64,000 nt of DNA from Areca catechu. Lineage: Eukaryota; Streptophyta; Magnoliopsida; Arecales; Arecaceae. Each line of letters starts with the position of its first letter. Positions within the stretch are counted from its first letter, which is position 1. The DNA is taken from positions 49,011,210 to 49,075,209 of the forward strand of contig CM038047.1 of assembly GCA_021397845.1 (NCBI GenBank), in the 5' to 3' direction. Made by a program: the position numbers and the translations under genes. The notes under the pieces were generated by a model. The model was not told the DNA's origin. It worked only from the letters and a program-made list of their open reading frames with translations, and did no database searches. Shown in pieces: positions 53,139 through 63,833 of the stretch.

Positions 53139-53490
53139 GTCAGATGCTCGACCTCGGGGGAGCAACGCTCGACCACGGGGGAGATGTCCTGGCGGAGAAA
53201 CTCAAGGGAGCAGGAGTTCGACTTAGGCCAGATGCTCGGCCTCGAGGGAGCAACGCTCGACCACGGGGGAGCCATCCTGGCGGAGGAACTCAAGGGAGCA
53301 GGAGTTCGACTCAAGCCAGATGCTCGACCTCGAGGGAGCAATGCTCGACCTCGGAGGAGCCATCCTGGTGGAGGAACTCAAGGGAGCAGGAGTTTGACTC
53401 AGGCCAGATGCTCGACCTCGAGGGAGCAACGCTCGACCTCGAGGGAGCAACGCTCGACCTCGGGGGAGTCATCCTGGCGGAGGAACTCAA
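53139..53490 (-). repeat. ~87-bp tandem repeat in element J
   Basis: About four units marked by CAGATGCTCGACCTCGAGGG at roughly 53139, 53228, 53318 and 53403. The unit ends GAACTCAAGGGAGCAGGAG. The last unit has an extra short internal copy. Confidence 0.88.
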
Positions 53491-54184
53491 GGGAGAAAAC
53501 GCGGATTGAAGTCCGAGCCTTCATGCCGGAACGGGGTTCCGAGGCTTCCAGATCGAAGTCCAGGATCACGTGGGGGAACTGGGTTCCGCGCCACCTTCCA
53601 GACTGAACCCTGGGGTCGCAGGCTGGAGTTGAGCCTTGCGCAACCTACCGAGCTGTTCTCCAGGATTTTGTACCGGAACTGGGTTCCGTTATGCCGAAAC
53701 TGGGATCCGGGCTTCCTTCGTCAGACTCGGAGTCGGACAGATGAGCTCCTGTAACGATGAAGAGCAAAGTTGCACCAAAGATAAACTTTAATTTTTGAGG
53801 AGAGATTCTTACATCCTCCGTGAGGTGGTAGAGCTGTTTGGCATGCTAGGAGGCGAGCCACAAATGGTTGGACCTTCAGAGCTACCTATGGACTTCTCTG
53901 GACTATATGGTCAGGAGGTAGATGCGGGTTTAATGAAGAGCTTGGCTTCAGCTCGACTGAATCAAGGGGCATGACTCCAGCTCGGCTCTATTTGATTTCA
54001 GCTTCGCTGAGCTGAGGAGCTTGACTTCAGCTCTGAACTTCACCGGACTTGGAGTCGGATGGACGAGTCCCTGTGCTGGTGAAGGACAAAGTTGCACCAG
54101 AAAGGAACTTTAATGATTGAGGAGGGATCCTTACCTCCTTCTTGGGATGGCAGAGCCGCTGGTTTGCTATGTTAGGAGGCTAGC

Positions 54185-54665
54185 CGTGAACGGTTGGAGC
54201 TCTAGAGCTTCCCATGGACATCTCCGGACTTTGAGCACAACAAATGCCAAACTGTCAGTTTTCTCTCGGTAGATGGCGGGACTTCTTTGAGTCTCCGCGG
54301 ACATCTCCGGACTATGAGTAAGGCAAGAGCTGAATTGAGAGTCATGCAGTAGATGTGGGGCTCGGTGAGGAGCTGCTGCTTGGCTTTATTGAGTTCAGCT
54401 CGGCTGAACTGAGGAGATTGATTTTAGCTTTTAACTTCATTTGAGTTCGCCGGACTTGGAGTCGGGCGGATGAGTTCCTGTGTTCCTCCTTCCCATGGAC
54501 TGTTGGAGCTCCAGAGCTTTCCATGGACATCTCCGAACTTTGAGCACAGCAAATGCCAAACTGTCAGTTTTCTCGGTAGATGGCGGGACTTCTTGAGTCT
54601 CCATGGACATCTCCGGACTGTGAGTAAGGCAAGAGCTGAACTGAGAGTCATGCGATAGATGTGGG
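54185..54665 (-). repeat. ~165-bp segment repeated twice in element J
   Basis: The stretch from GTTGGAGCTC through GACATCTCCG, AACTGTCAGTTTTCTC and AAGAGCTGAA to AGATGTGGG occurs at about 54193-54362 and 54502-54665, with few differences. Confidence 0.85.
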
Positions 54666-54855
54666 ATTCAGCTCTTTGGTGCCGGAGAGCGTGGAATCTG
54701 GGCTTTGATCAAGAATTCTTGCATCAGGCTATGACCGGCTCTGGCAAGTCGTAGTGCTTGCCCTTGATAGTGGTACAGGAGCCCTTCTTGTAAAACTGAA
54801 ACACAGTTTTTTTTTTATAAAGGTAGCGTGGAAGGAGTTACCTGTTGAACTCCGG

Positions 54856-55992
54856 TTATATGAATAAGCAAAGACATATTTCTTCCTTGTGCTGGCCAAA
54901 ATTAGGTTCGCTGACCGCCATCTTGGGAGAGAGCGAGACTCCTTTGCATATAAGAATACAACTCGGTTGCATGAGGGAGCAAGGCTCCGTTGCATGGGGA
55001 GCTTCGAGCTTGGAGAGAAGCTCCATTGCACGGGAGTATAAGACTCCGTCGCTTGGGAGGAAAGAGGCTCCTGTTATATGGGAGGGAGTTTCATTGCATG
55101 GGAGCATAAGGCCCCTGTTGCATAGGAAGGTGGACCTCCACTGCCTGGGAGGAAGTGAGACCTCTGTTGCATGAGGGAAATAACTCCGTCGCATGGAAGG
55201 AGAAGGCCTCGTTGCATGGAGGAGGAAGAGACTCCTGCTGTGTGAGGGAGTAAGCTTCGTTGCATGGGAGGAAACTCCGTTGCATGTTGCATGGGAGAGG
55301 AAGAGACTCCCGTTGCATGAGGGAGTAAGCTCCGTTGCATGGGAGCAAAACTCTGTTGCATGGGAAGGAACTTCATGGCATGGGGGGGAGACTCCGCTGC
55401 ATGGGAGGAGCCTCCGTTGCATGGAAGTGTAAGGCTCCCGTTGCTTGGGAGGGGAGAGGCTCCTGTTGCATAGGAAGGTGGACCTCCACTGCCTGGGAGG
55501 AAGTGAGACCTCTGTTGCATGAGGGAAATAACTCCGTCGCGTGGAAGGAGAAGGCCTTGTTGCATGGAGGAGGAAGAGACTCCTGCTGCGTGAGGGAGTA
55601 AGCTTCGTTGCATGGGAGGAAACTCCGTTGCATGTTGCATGGGAGAGGAAGAGACTCCCGTTGCATGAGGGAGTAAGCTCCGTTGCATGGGACCAAAGCT
55701 CCGTTGCATGGGAAGGAACTTCATGGCATGGGGGGAGACTCCGCTGCATGGGAGGAGGCTCCGTTGCATGGAAGTGTAAGGCTCCCGTTGCTTGGGAGGG
55801 GAGAGGCTCCTGTTGCATGGGAGCAAACTCCATTGCATGGGAGCAAACTCCGTTGCATGGATTTCTTTCTTCTTCACGATGGCCATACCCTCTCTTCTTT
55901 TTCCCTTCTTCTCTCTTTTCTTTTCTCTCTCCCTTTTTTTTTTTTTTTTGGTGGGGCTCCTGGATGGTGGTACCGCTGGGAGGTGGCTCCAT
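54856..55992 (-). other. Repeat-built open reading frame in element J (378 codons)
   Basis: This is an uninterrupted minus frame whose ATG lies ~185 bp after the PBS. It begins MEPPPSGTTIQEPHQ and a Lys/Glu stretch, then repeats variants of SHATELTPSCNGSLFL. It shows no known domain, signal peptide or zinc motif. It is built from GCATGGGAG-type repeats. Overlapping frames in the same region are also open, including a 270-codon minus frame and 168- and 151-codon plus frames. Openness alone is therefore weak evidence for coding. The position after the PBS is where gag would sit. Confidence 0.35.
55121..55816 (-). repeat. 348-bp tandem duplication in element J
   Basis: The block starting CATAGGAAGGTGGACCTCC at 55121 is repeated at 55469 with only a few differences over nearly its full length. 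Since 348 is divisible by three, the long minus frame is kept. Confidence 0.92.
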
Positions 55993-56176
55993 ACTTGGCC
56001 TGCTGCCGTTACCCCATCAAGGATGGCGATGCACCTTCACAGCTTAAGGTTTTTTGATCGAGGCCGTTCCTTGGGGCCTCGAGAGAGGAGAAGTTCTCGT
56101 GCCCCCGGTCTGCCCCCGGGGACTAAGGACCAAGGTGAAAACCGTCATCCCACCTTGTTGAGGAGCGTGGATCCAC

Positions 56177-56197
56177 CCCCTACCTGGCGCGCCAATC
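56177..56197 (-). other. Primer-binding site of element J
   Basis: On the minus strand GATTGGCGCGCCAGGTAGGG directly after the LTR end CAACA. Confidence 0.75.
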
Positions 56198-56694
56198 TGT
56201 TGCCGCCTAGATCACCGTGGCCAGTATCTCTTACGTGGCCTAGGTGAGTGGGCTCCATGCCAGCACACCAGGCTCGTTGGTCGGAGACGATCAAGGAGAA
56301 CATAGTTGTAGTTGGGATGAAAGGGGCTTGGTACTGTAGTGGCCCTCCTGTGGGCCTCTCTGGTGAGGAGTATCTTCCTCCTTATTGTCCCTCTGCGGGG
56401 CGATACCTGCAAAACAGGGGAGACTGTGCCGGGGATTCCGGCAAAGGCACTCCGACGATCAAGTCAGGGGACGATCGAAGGAAATAAGGGACCTCTGAGA
56501 TGGAGAGCTGGGAATCTCCGCTACCAGAGGGTGATAGACATGCAAGAATGAAGAGAGTGCATGTATCTTACCTCTTACCTCTTCCCGCTGCTCTTATGTA
56601 GACGAGCGGCTCTTGGTGTTCAGAGGGGCACGTTCTTCTGGTATAGGCCTGTGAAGCTTCTGCAGGCCTGGAGGCTTAGGTAGGTTGGTCAACT
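56198..56694 (-). repeat. Right (5') LTR of element J, partial
   Basis: It matches 50158-50650 closely up to GGTTGGTCAACTT, where element K starts. The rest of this LTR is beyond K. Confidence 0.88.
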
Positions 56695-58275
56695 TGGTGC
56701 GGGCACCAGACTCAGAAGAAGACTTCAGAGCTCCATTTGGATCTCTGATTGACATTGCCGAGAAATTAGGGTTTGTAATAAAGGTTGACTGGTCAACCAG
56801 TTATTATTTCTTGAGTCACCATTTAAATTTTGTTGAGTCATGTTGACTCGATGCAAGTCCCGATGTGGTTTCAATTTGGTCCAAAATGGTCACATTTGTC
56901 TTCCAATCAAATCAAGGTTCAAGCAAGTGGAGGCCACACTCCAAGCCACACGCCCAGCCACACTCCGAGCACACGCCAGAGTCCAGGAGGCACCACAGAG
57001 GCATCCCAGTGTCATGGTCCCCACATCCAAAGAAGAAAAAAATCAAATTGGAAGCTAATTTAAAGGAGGCGCCCATACCTACCATTTTGTCTAAGCAAAG
57101 AAGGAAAAGACTTCTCTGGAGAAAAAATCAAAGAAGGACATCCAATGAAGTTCAAAATCAAAATCAAAGAGCTAACTGGAGTGGAAGAAAAGAAGGAAAA
57201 TGCCATAAGAAGAAGAGGACTCCAAATCCAAATCCAACTCCAAAGGAGGCGCCATAAAAATCCCAAAAAAAAATTCCTTTATGGCCGTCCAAATTTTTTT
57301 GAATCTTGGTCAGCCAAGAGAGGAGATTTTCTACCTAATCTAGAGGTTGGAGGAGTTTAGTCCCACATGGAATTTGTACAAGCTTGGAGAAAATTTAGGT
57401 CTATAATAATAGACCCCTCTTGTAACTTTAAGAAATCAATGAAGAAAAATTATTTGCTATTCTCTTATGTGGAGTGACTAGGTTTCTCGTCTTCCGTACT
57501 ATCTAAGTGTTGAGCTCCGTGAGGGGGTAATCCGGGTTCCATTGGAGCCTTGAGGAGGTGAGAGATCTCCATCTTTATCCAAAACCCTAGGTAGCCCACT
57601 TGAAATCCAAAACCCTAGCCGCCCTTCATATTTTCATCCATCAAACCCTAGCTCCATCCATCTCCCACGACCTCTCTCTCTCTACAAGTCCAGGCCATCC
57701 ACCTTCATCCAGATCCAGTCCGGCTACTTCAGATCCAGAGCAAGTTCCAAGGAAAATCACATCAACATCCAGGAGAATCCAGTTTTCAGCAATTCAATCT
57801 TCAAGTTCATCAACCTGGTAAATCTTCCTTGACTCTCTGATTCCATCAATTGTTTTTCTTTCCGATCTTGAGTTCAGGAGAAGCCAACCCGCCAAAGGAC
57901 CAGTATTGGAGGATCCATTACGAAGATATTGAATCCGAGGATCCAACAATCTGCTCGGGAGAGTTCTCCACCAAATCTGTGAAGATCATTGTCTGGTTAG
58001 ATAAACCATCTTTCTTTTATTTCTTTGGTTGAAAGTTCGGAGCGAAACCCTAGGTCTGGGAGTTTCTCAACCCCCAGCGATCCGTTGCTTCTGAACTACT
58101 CTAATAATTTAGTTTCCTTAAAATTGTGCTTTCAATTATCATATTAGTATCTTTCAATGTTAGGTTAACTTTTCTTTGATTTGAAGCCAACTTCTACAAA
58201 CATATAAACAACAAAAAAAAAATTAGTTAATCTTAATTTACTTCCGCATCGCATCCCTTTTATTGTTCTGCATCA
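56695..58275 (+). repeat. 5' LTR of element K
   Basis: It starts TGGTGCGGGCACCAGAC, has a TATA-like CTATAATAAT at 57401-57410, and ends TTCTGCATCA just before the PBS. About 1.58 kb, non-coding. Confidence 0.9.
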
Positions 58276-58279
58276 TTTT

Positions 58280-58293
58280 TGGTATCAGAGCCC
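58280..58293 (+). other. Primer-binding site of element K
   Basis: TGGTATCAGAGCCC, the usual initiator-methionine tRNA type site. Confidence 0.9.
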
Positions 58294-59339
58294 AGTCTAG
58301 GGTTTTGATTTGCTTGCTGCTTGTTGATTATTTTCTCTTTTATTTTGTCTGCTCGAAGTAGACTCCCCAGGAAGTCCGGCGGCCCTAGGAACTAAGCAAG
58401 GCACAAGCCTCCTCCTCCAATTCCACAGGGGGTTCCTAGGGCGTGTAGGGGATCCATGGGTTATAACTTCGTAGCAGGGATTATAAACGGGGAAGACAAT
58501 CTAGTGCAGCCCGTAATTATCCTGTTGTCTAATTATTTCTCCCTACATAAAACTCCGAATGCATGATTTCACTTCGTTGAAACCAGTATAATTGAACCTA
58601 TTTCCATAATTTTTCTGTGATTATTGGTTTTGGTAAAATTCTGAGCATAAAATACAGCAAACTCTATTTTGTGTTCTTAATTCATTCTTTTTGGAGTGAT
58701 CATCTCATAATTTAATAGGGCAATTGAGCATCTAAGATAAGGGGAGGGTTGATTACCTCTCCTTAGCCCAAAACCACCATCTAATCATTCGAACCTAGAC
58801 CTAATTAAATCAGTTAGACTAATTTGCCCTAGTGGGCTAGGGACACCAATTGTCGGGTCTAGGCTAGTGTTGAGTCAGTTTGCTGAGTTATCTGTGTGTG
58901 CTTAGCACTCAGTGTCTAGAACGGTGGTTCAAGGATCCATTTCCGAAGGGCTTGTGTGCTGGTCCGCCTACCTGGCCAATCACTGATTGGTGTCTAGGAT
59001 TGGCAATCAGGGACCTAAACACTCCCCTTACACCTGCCTGCTGAGTCCTGAGTTACTACAGGCTAGCTTGCCACTCTGATTGGGCATCTAGTTTGGACTC
59101 TAGGTCTAGTGATCCAGTAGTCGATTTAGTCTAGTCTCATTTGTGTGCTTGCTTGAATCATCAGGTCTACCAGAAACGGAGTGCCATATCAACCTGGTCA
59201 AACCCAACCTGATTTAGAGGCCATGATCAGAACCTTACTGAAAGTATGGCTAAAATGAATCAGGATATGACAAACACTGGGCCCAGTTTAGCACACAATT
59301 CATGAGGATCTTACTAACTTAGGGACCGGGTCCAAGTAC
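58294..59339 (+). other. Leader of element K before gag
   Basis: Untranslated sequence between PBS and gag. No conserved frame is seen. A Gag start is not clear and may lie near 59160-59260. Confidence 0.6.
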
Positions 59340-60245
59340 TTGAAGAAACTAGACATCGGAATTGGACTCCTGACCCCGATTTTAATGTGCCTCAACCTCA
59401 CCACAATCAGGAGCCTAGAAGGCATTTATAGAGATCCTGAACCTAATCATAGGAGGCCTGACCCAGAGCCTGAAGATAGAGATGATAGGTTCATCAGGAA
59501 CATCAAATTAGATGCACCCACTTTTGATGGTAGTCTGAACCTAAGGTGTATCTGATTGGAGGGTGAGATGGACCAATACTTTGAGTGGTATGCTATGTCT
59601 GAGGAGAGGAAATACAAGATTGCCAAGATGAAATTAGTGCGTCAAGCTAGGTTATACTGGAGGAACATTGAGCTAACCACTAGAGACGAATGTTGATCCA
59701 TAACCACTTGGCAGGGTATGAAAGAAAAACTGAGAGATAAATACCTACCCATTCATACCAGCAAAACCTATTAGACCACATGGCAAAAACCTGAAACAAG
59801 GAAACCGATCTGTCTCGACTACATAGCTACTTGATGAATACCTAACGAGATGTGATGTGAGTGAAGCCCACGAAGTCACTTTGTCTAGATTAGGGCTGGA
59901 CCTGAGGGAAGATATCAAGAAAGAACTATTTCTGAGAGAGGTTACTGATCTAGACCAAGCCTACCAGATTGCACTGAACACTGATAAATTTCAGAGAGGA
60001 CCTATACCTTCTAGGTTAGTGCCCCAATCCCAAGGAATGGACCTAGCCAAGTTATCCCTAGTAAACCTTTTCAGGGTACTTCTACCCCTAGGCCCATGGA
60101 CAAGGTAAGGCACCTGACACCCAGAGAACCCCTAGTTCAAATACCACCTGTTTAAGTGTCAGAAACCAGGTCACATTTCCAGTTAGTGTACTGCCATAGC
60201 CTGTTTCAAGTGTCATAAGGAGGTCATGTGCTAGCAGTGCCCACG
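59340..60245 (+). pseudogene. gag of element K
   Basis: An acidic/Arg-rich lead (DPEPEDRDDRF) runs into IRNIKLDAPTFDGSLN and then, across a stop and shift, EMDQYFEWYAMSEERKYKIA, ARLYWRNIE and TTWQGMKEKLRDKYLP. This is the Retrotrans_gag pattern of chromoviruses. 59857-60108 reads LREDIKKELFLREVTDLDQAY, the Gag C-terminal helices. Zinc-knuckle remnants (FKCQKPGHIS and ACFKCHKE) lie near 60150-60230. It would form the particle and bind RNA. Confidence 0.87.
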
Positions 60246-60489
60246 GAGATCCCTTTACATAGAAGAGAGAGAGATGAGATGAGAATGAGAGAATTATGAG
60301 CCCAATGAAATTTGAGAGAGATTTGGTGGGCCGGTATGAATTTGGTTTGGGAGTATGGGGGAGAGGAGGAACCCAATGAATCTGACCAATTAGGAGTTGT
60401 AAGATGCATCCTATCCCAGAATCTAGTTCAAGAGGATTGGCGTAGGACTAACATCCTACAGACTTTTCTTAAATTAGGGGATAAGGTAT

Positions 60490-60830
60490 GTAAGTCATCA
60501 TAGATAGTGGGAGCTGTGTAAATGCCATCTCTACTAGCACTGTCAAGATGTTAGGCTTATCCCAGTTCCCCATCCCAACCCCTATAAGGTTCTTGGGTAG
60601 ATTCTACCTCCATACCCAATCAGTCTAGATGTCAAGTCCAAATCCAAATGCAATCTTATCACGAAAAGATTTGGTGCGATGTTTTACCCATGGGGGTGAG
60701 CAGTATAATTCTCGGAAGACCTTGGTTGTATGATCATGATGCCACCCTCTTAGGAAAATCCAATACCTGTGTCTTTAGTTTCAATGGGAAGAAGATTACG
60801 ATCCATTCCGTTCCCCCTAAGGAAAGGTAA
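60490..60830 (+). pseudogene. Protease of element K
   Basis: The frame after 60490 reads CKVIIDSGSCVNAIS, the gypsy retropepsin active site (DSG), then TVKMLGL. The following frame (60648-60830) has CDVLPMGVSSIILGRPWLYD and FNGKKI, the conserved ILGRPWLYD segment between protease and RT. The two pieces are in different frames. Confidence 0.87.
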
Positions 60831-60949
60831 CTAAAGAGCGGTAAGGTTAAGGAGATGAAAATGGAGTGAACCTAATCAGTGCTAAGGATCTAGAACAAGA
60901 AATTCATAGTGGTCAACCCATCTGGATGTTGACTGCTAAGGAACTTAGA

Positions 60950-61740
60950 ACTTCGGAACCCTCGAGCCTCCTCAAGAAGTTAAACCTGTGTTAAAAGAAT
61001 TTGAGGATGTCTTTCCGAGGATTTGCCAGACACCTTCACCTCTTAGGATATCCAGCATGAATAGATCTAATCCCAGGAGCGACTTTGCCCAACGCCCCAT
61101 TACGGATGAATCCATCTGAGCATGAAGAACTGCAAAAGCAGGTTGGAGAATTATTGAGGAAGGGGTTTATTAGAGAAAGTCTTAGCCCTTGTGCAGTCCC
61201 AAGCCTTACTAACCCCAAAGAAAGATGGCACGTGGAGGATGTGTGTTGACAGTCGGGCCATCAATAAAAATACAATCAAATATAGGTTTCCCATCCCTAG
61301 AAGATGACATGCTTGATATGATGCTGGTGCAATGGTTTTTCTAAGATTGATCTCAAAAGCGGCTATCATCAGGTTAGGATAGAAACCGGGGATGAATGAA
61401 AACTGCTTTCAAAACTAAGGATGGTCTTTATGAATGGGTTGTTATGCCTTTGGGGTTGTCCAATGCCCCTAGTACCTTCATGAGAATTATGACCCAGGTA
61501 CTTAGAGCTTTCATAGGAAAATTTGTGGTGGTCTATTTTGATGACATCCTGATCTATAGTAAGAACCCCAGCAGATCACCTAGGCCACCTTAGAGCAGGC
61601 TGCCAAGTTTTGAGGAATGAGAGACTCTACGGTAATCTAAGAAGTGTGAATTCATGACTAGTAGAGTTATCTTTCTTGGTTTTGTAGTAACCCCTGACGG
61701 CGTGGCGGCCGATCCTGAGAAAAATTAGGTCAATAGTAGA
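60950..61740 (+). pseudogene. Reverse transcriptase of element K
   Basis: Readable blocks in order: WRMCVDSRAINKNTIKYRFP (about 61228-61290, across shifts), IDLKSGYHQVRI (about 61348-61385), then the frame 61396-61593 with KTAFKTKDGLYEWVVMPLGL, SNAPSTFMRIM and the catalytic VVYFDDILIYS. CEFMTSRVIFLGFVV lies near 61648-61690. These are the canonical gypsy RT motifs. Three or more small frame changes interrupt it. Confidence 0.92.
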
Positions 61741-62400
61741 TTGGCCAGAGCCAACCAATGTGCATGAAGTTAGAAGTTTCCACGGCTTGGCTACCTTCTA
61801 TAGGCGATTCATCAAGGGGTTTAGTACTTTAGCTGCTCCTATCACTGATTGTATTAGGAGGGAGAATTTCATGGACTAAGTCAGCCCATAAAGCCTTCCT
61901 AGATCTAAGGATAAAATGACCCAGGCACCCATTCTGAGATTACCCGATTTTCTAAAGTATTTGAGGTTGCTGTGATGCTTCAGGTGTAGGAATAGTGGAG
62001 TCTAAGCCAGAGAATCATCCCATAGCATTCTTAGTGAAAAACTTAATGATGCTAAGCTTAGGTATTCTACCTATGATAAGAATTTTATTGCGTGGTGCAA
62101 GCTTTGCGTTACTGGAAAACATTATTGCTACCGCAGAAATTTGTACATTTCGGACCATGGGCTCTTAGATTTCTGAACTCCCAAAGAAGCTAACCCTAGC
62201 ATGCTAGTGGGTAGAATATATCCAGTCCTATACTTTTGTCCTGAAACATAAGGCTGGAGTGAGAATAAGGTAGCTGAGCCCTTAGTCGCCGATCTCTGTA
62301 TTAACTTTGTTAGAACTGAGGTCATAGGTTTGAGCAAATCAAAGAGGAATATGAGTCTTGTCCGGATTTCACAAACTGTGTATCAGGATCTAGTTCAAGG
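61741..62400 (+). pseudogene. RNase H region of element K
   Basis: The RT-RNase H transition (RSFHGLATFYRRFIKGFST) is readable at about 61770-61825. RNase H blocks follow: AKLRYSTYDKNF near 62050-62085 and ALRYWKHYLLP-like near 62105-62130, then the expected fSYVLKHKAG-type segment near 62220-62260. Frames are badly broken. Confidence 0.8.
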
Positions 62401-63400
62401 ACCATTAGTAATCACCAGGATTATACCCTTGTAGATGGTTTTTGTTCTTCAAAAATAGGCTTTGCATCCCTAGAACTTCTCTTAGGGAATTTTTGATTTG
62501 GAAAATCCATGCTGGAGGTTTAGCCGGCCATTTTGGAAAAGACAAGACCATTCTAGCTATTGAAGACCACTTTTTCTGGCCTAGCTTGAAAAGGATGTAG
62601 CTAATATTGTAGCTAGATGTCGAACCTGCGCTGTTGCCAAACAGCGAAAACAAAACACTGGCTTTATACCCCCCTCCCTGTCCTAGATCGTCCTTGGCAA
62701 GATGTGAGTATGGATTTTGTGTTAGGTTTACCTAAGACCCAGAGGAGACATGATCTATCTGTGTCATAGTCGACCGATTCTCTAAAATGGCCCACTTCTT
62801 GCCTTGTTCCCAACCTTTGATGCGTCTAAGGTAGCCACACTTTTCTTCAATGAGATAGTTAGACTCCATGGCCTACCTAGACCAATCGTTTCAGATAGGG
62901 ATGTCGGTTCACCAGTTACTTTTGGAAGACCCTTTGGCATAAGTTAGGGACAAAACTTAAGTTTCAACTGCCTATCATCCCCAAATGATGGCCAAACTGA
63001 AGTAGTGAACCGTAGCCTAGGAAATCTGCTGAGATGTCTTGTTGGTGAAAACACCAGAAATTGGGATTTATACCTACCAAGGGCAGAATTTGCGTACAAT
63101 GACTCGGTCAATAGGTCTACGGGTAAGAGTCCATTTAAAATTGTACATGGGTACAAACCTCACACACCTCTTGACCTAGTCCCTTTACCTGTCCACACTC
63201 GAGTCTCCGAGTCTGCTGAGAATTTTGCACAGCATGTAAAGACTTGCATAAAGAAATTCATGCCAAAAAAATTAAGTAATGAAACTTATAAGAAGTTGGC
63301 TGATACTCAAAGGCGAGTCAAATCTTTTGTTGAGGGAGTCTATGTGATGATTAGGTTAAGGCCTGAACGGTTTTCTCTGGAACCGTTAGAAAGTTAACAT
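62401..63400 (+). pseudogene. Integrase of element K
   Basis: Shifted frames give a zinc-binding region with AGGLAGHFGKDKT (about 62510-62545), then RPWQDVSMDFVLGLPKTQR (about 62688-62745), VSDRDVGSPVTF-like sequence (about 62890-62920) and FSTAYHPQ (about 62960). The open frame 63005-63397 reads NRSLGNLLRCLVGENT, EFAYNDSVNRSTGKSPF and IVHGYKPHTPLDLVPLP. The catalytic D...D...E blocks are present in pieces. It would insert element DNA. Confidence 0.9.
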
Positions 63401-63519
63401 GCTAGGGGAGCTGGACCATTTAGAGCGGTAAAGAGAGTAGGATCCAATGCCTATGTGCTCGAGTTGCCTCCAGAACTAGGCATTAGCTCTACTTTCAACA
63501 TTACAGATTAGTAGAGTAC

Positions 63520-63795
63520 AGGGAGCCAGCTGTGATTCCTAGTGAGCCTTTTGAGCCTAACCTATCATTGAGAGTGATCCTGACCCTGTGGGTTCCACCA
63601 ACAAACTGGCCTGTGAGGAAAGAGCAGATTGAAAAGATCCTGGATGATCAGGTTATCTCTACTCGTAATCGAGGATACCAAAGGTACCTGAGTCGCTGGC
63701 AAGGAAGGCCAGATTCTGATAACTCTTAGATCTCCCGAGAAGAATTACAAGAATTGGACCCAGACCTCTTGGAGAGATACAGAACCAACTTGGCT
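63520..63795 (+). pseudogene. Chromodomain-like C-terminus of element K
   Basis: The frame 63532-63729 ends with EQIEKILDDQVISTRNRGYQ, then RYLSRWQGRPDSDNS. After a stop (TAG where a tryptophan is expected) it continues ISREELQELDPDLLERY. The spacing EKIL...YL.RWQGRP..(W)I matches retrotransposon chromodomains, which guide integration to chromatin marks. One stop codon breaks it. Confidence 0.8.
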
Positions 63796-63820
63796 TACTC
63801 GACAGGGTCGAGTTCCTCCC

Positions 63821-63833
63821 ACCCTGGGAGAAT
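63821..63833 (+). other. Polypurine tract of element K
   Basis: ACCCTGGGAGAAT directly before the 3' LTR start. Confidence 0.65.

Larger units (their letters stand above)
50158..56694 (-). mobile_element. Element J: large non-autonomous TAT-like LTR element
   Basis: On the minus strand, the 5' LTR starts inside or beyond element K and ends at 56198. PBS is at 56197-56177, the interior runs 56176-52655, the PPT is 52654-52640 and the 3' LTR 52639-50158. The ~500 bp at 50158-50650 and 56198-56694 are closely similar. No gag or pol is detectable in 3.5 kb of interior, which is mostly tandem repeats, so this is a LARD-type derivative. PBS and U5 match A, B and I. The right LTR is interrupted by element K. 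Confidence 0.82.
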
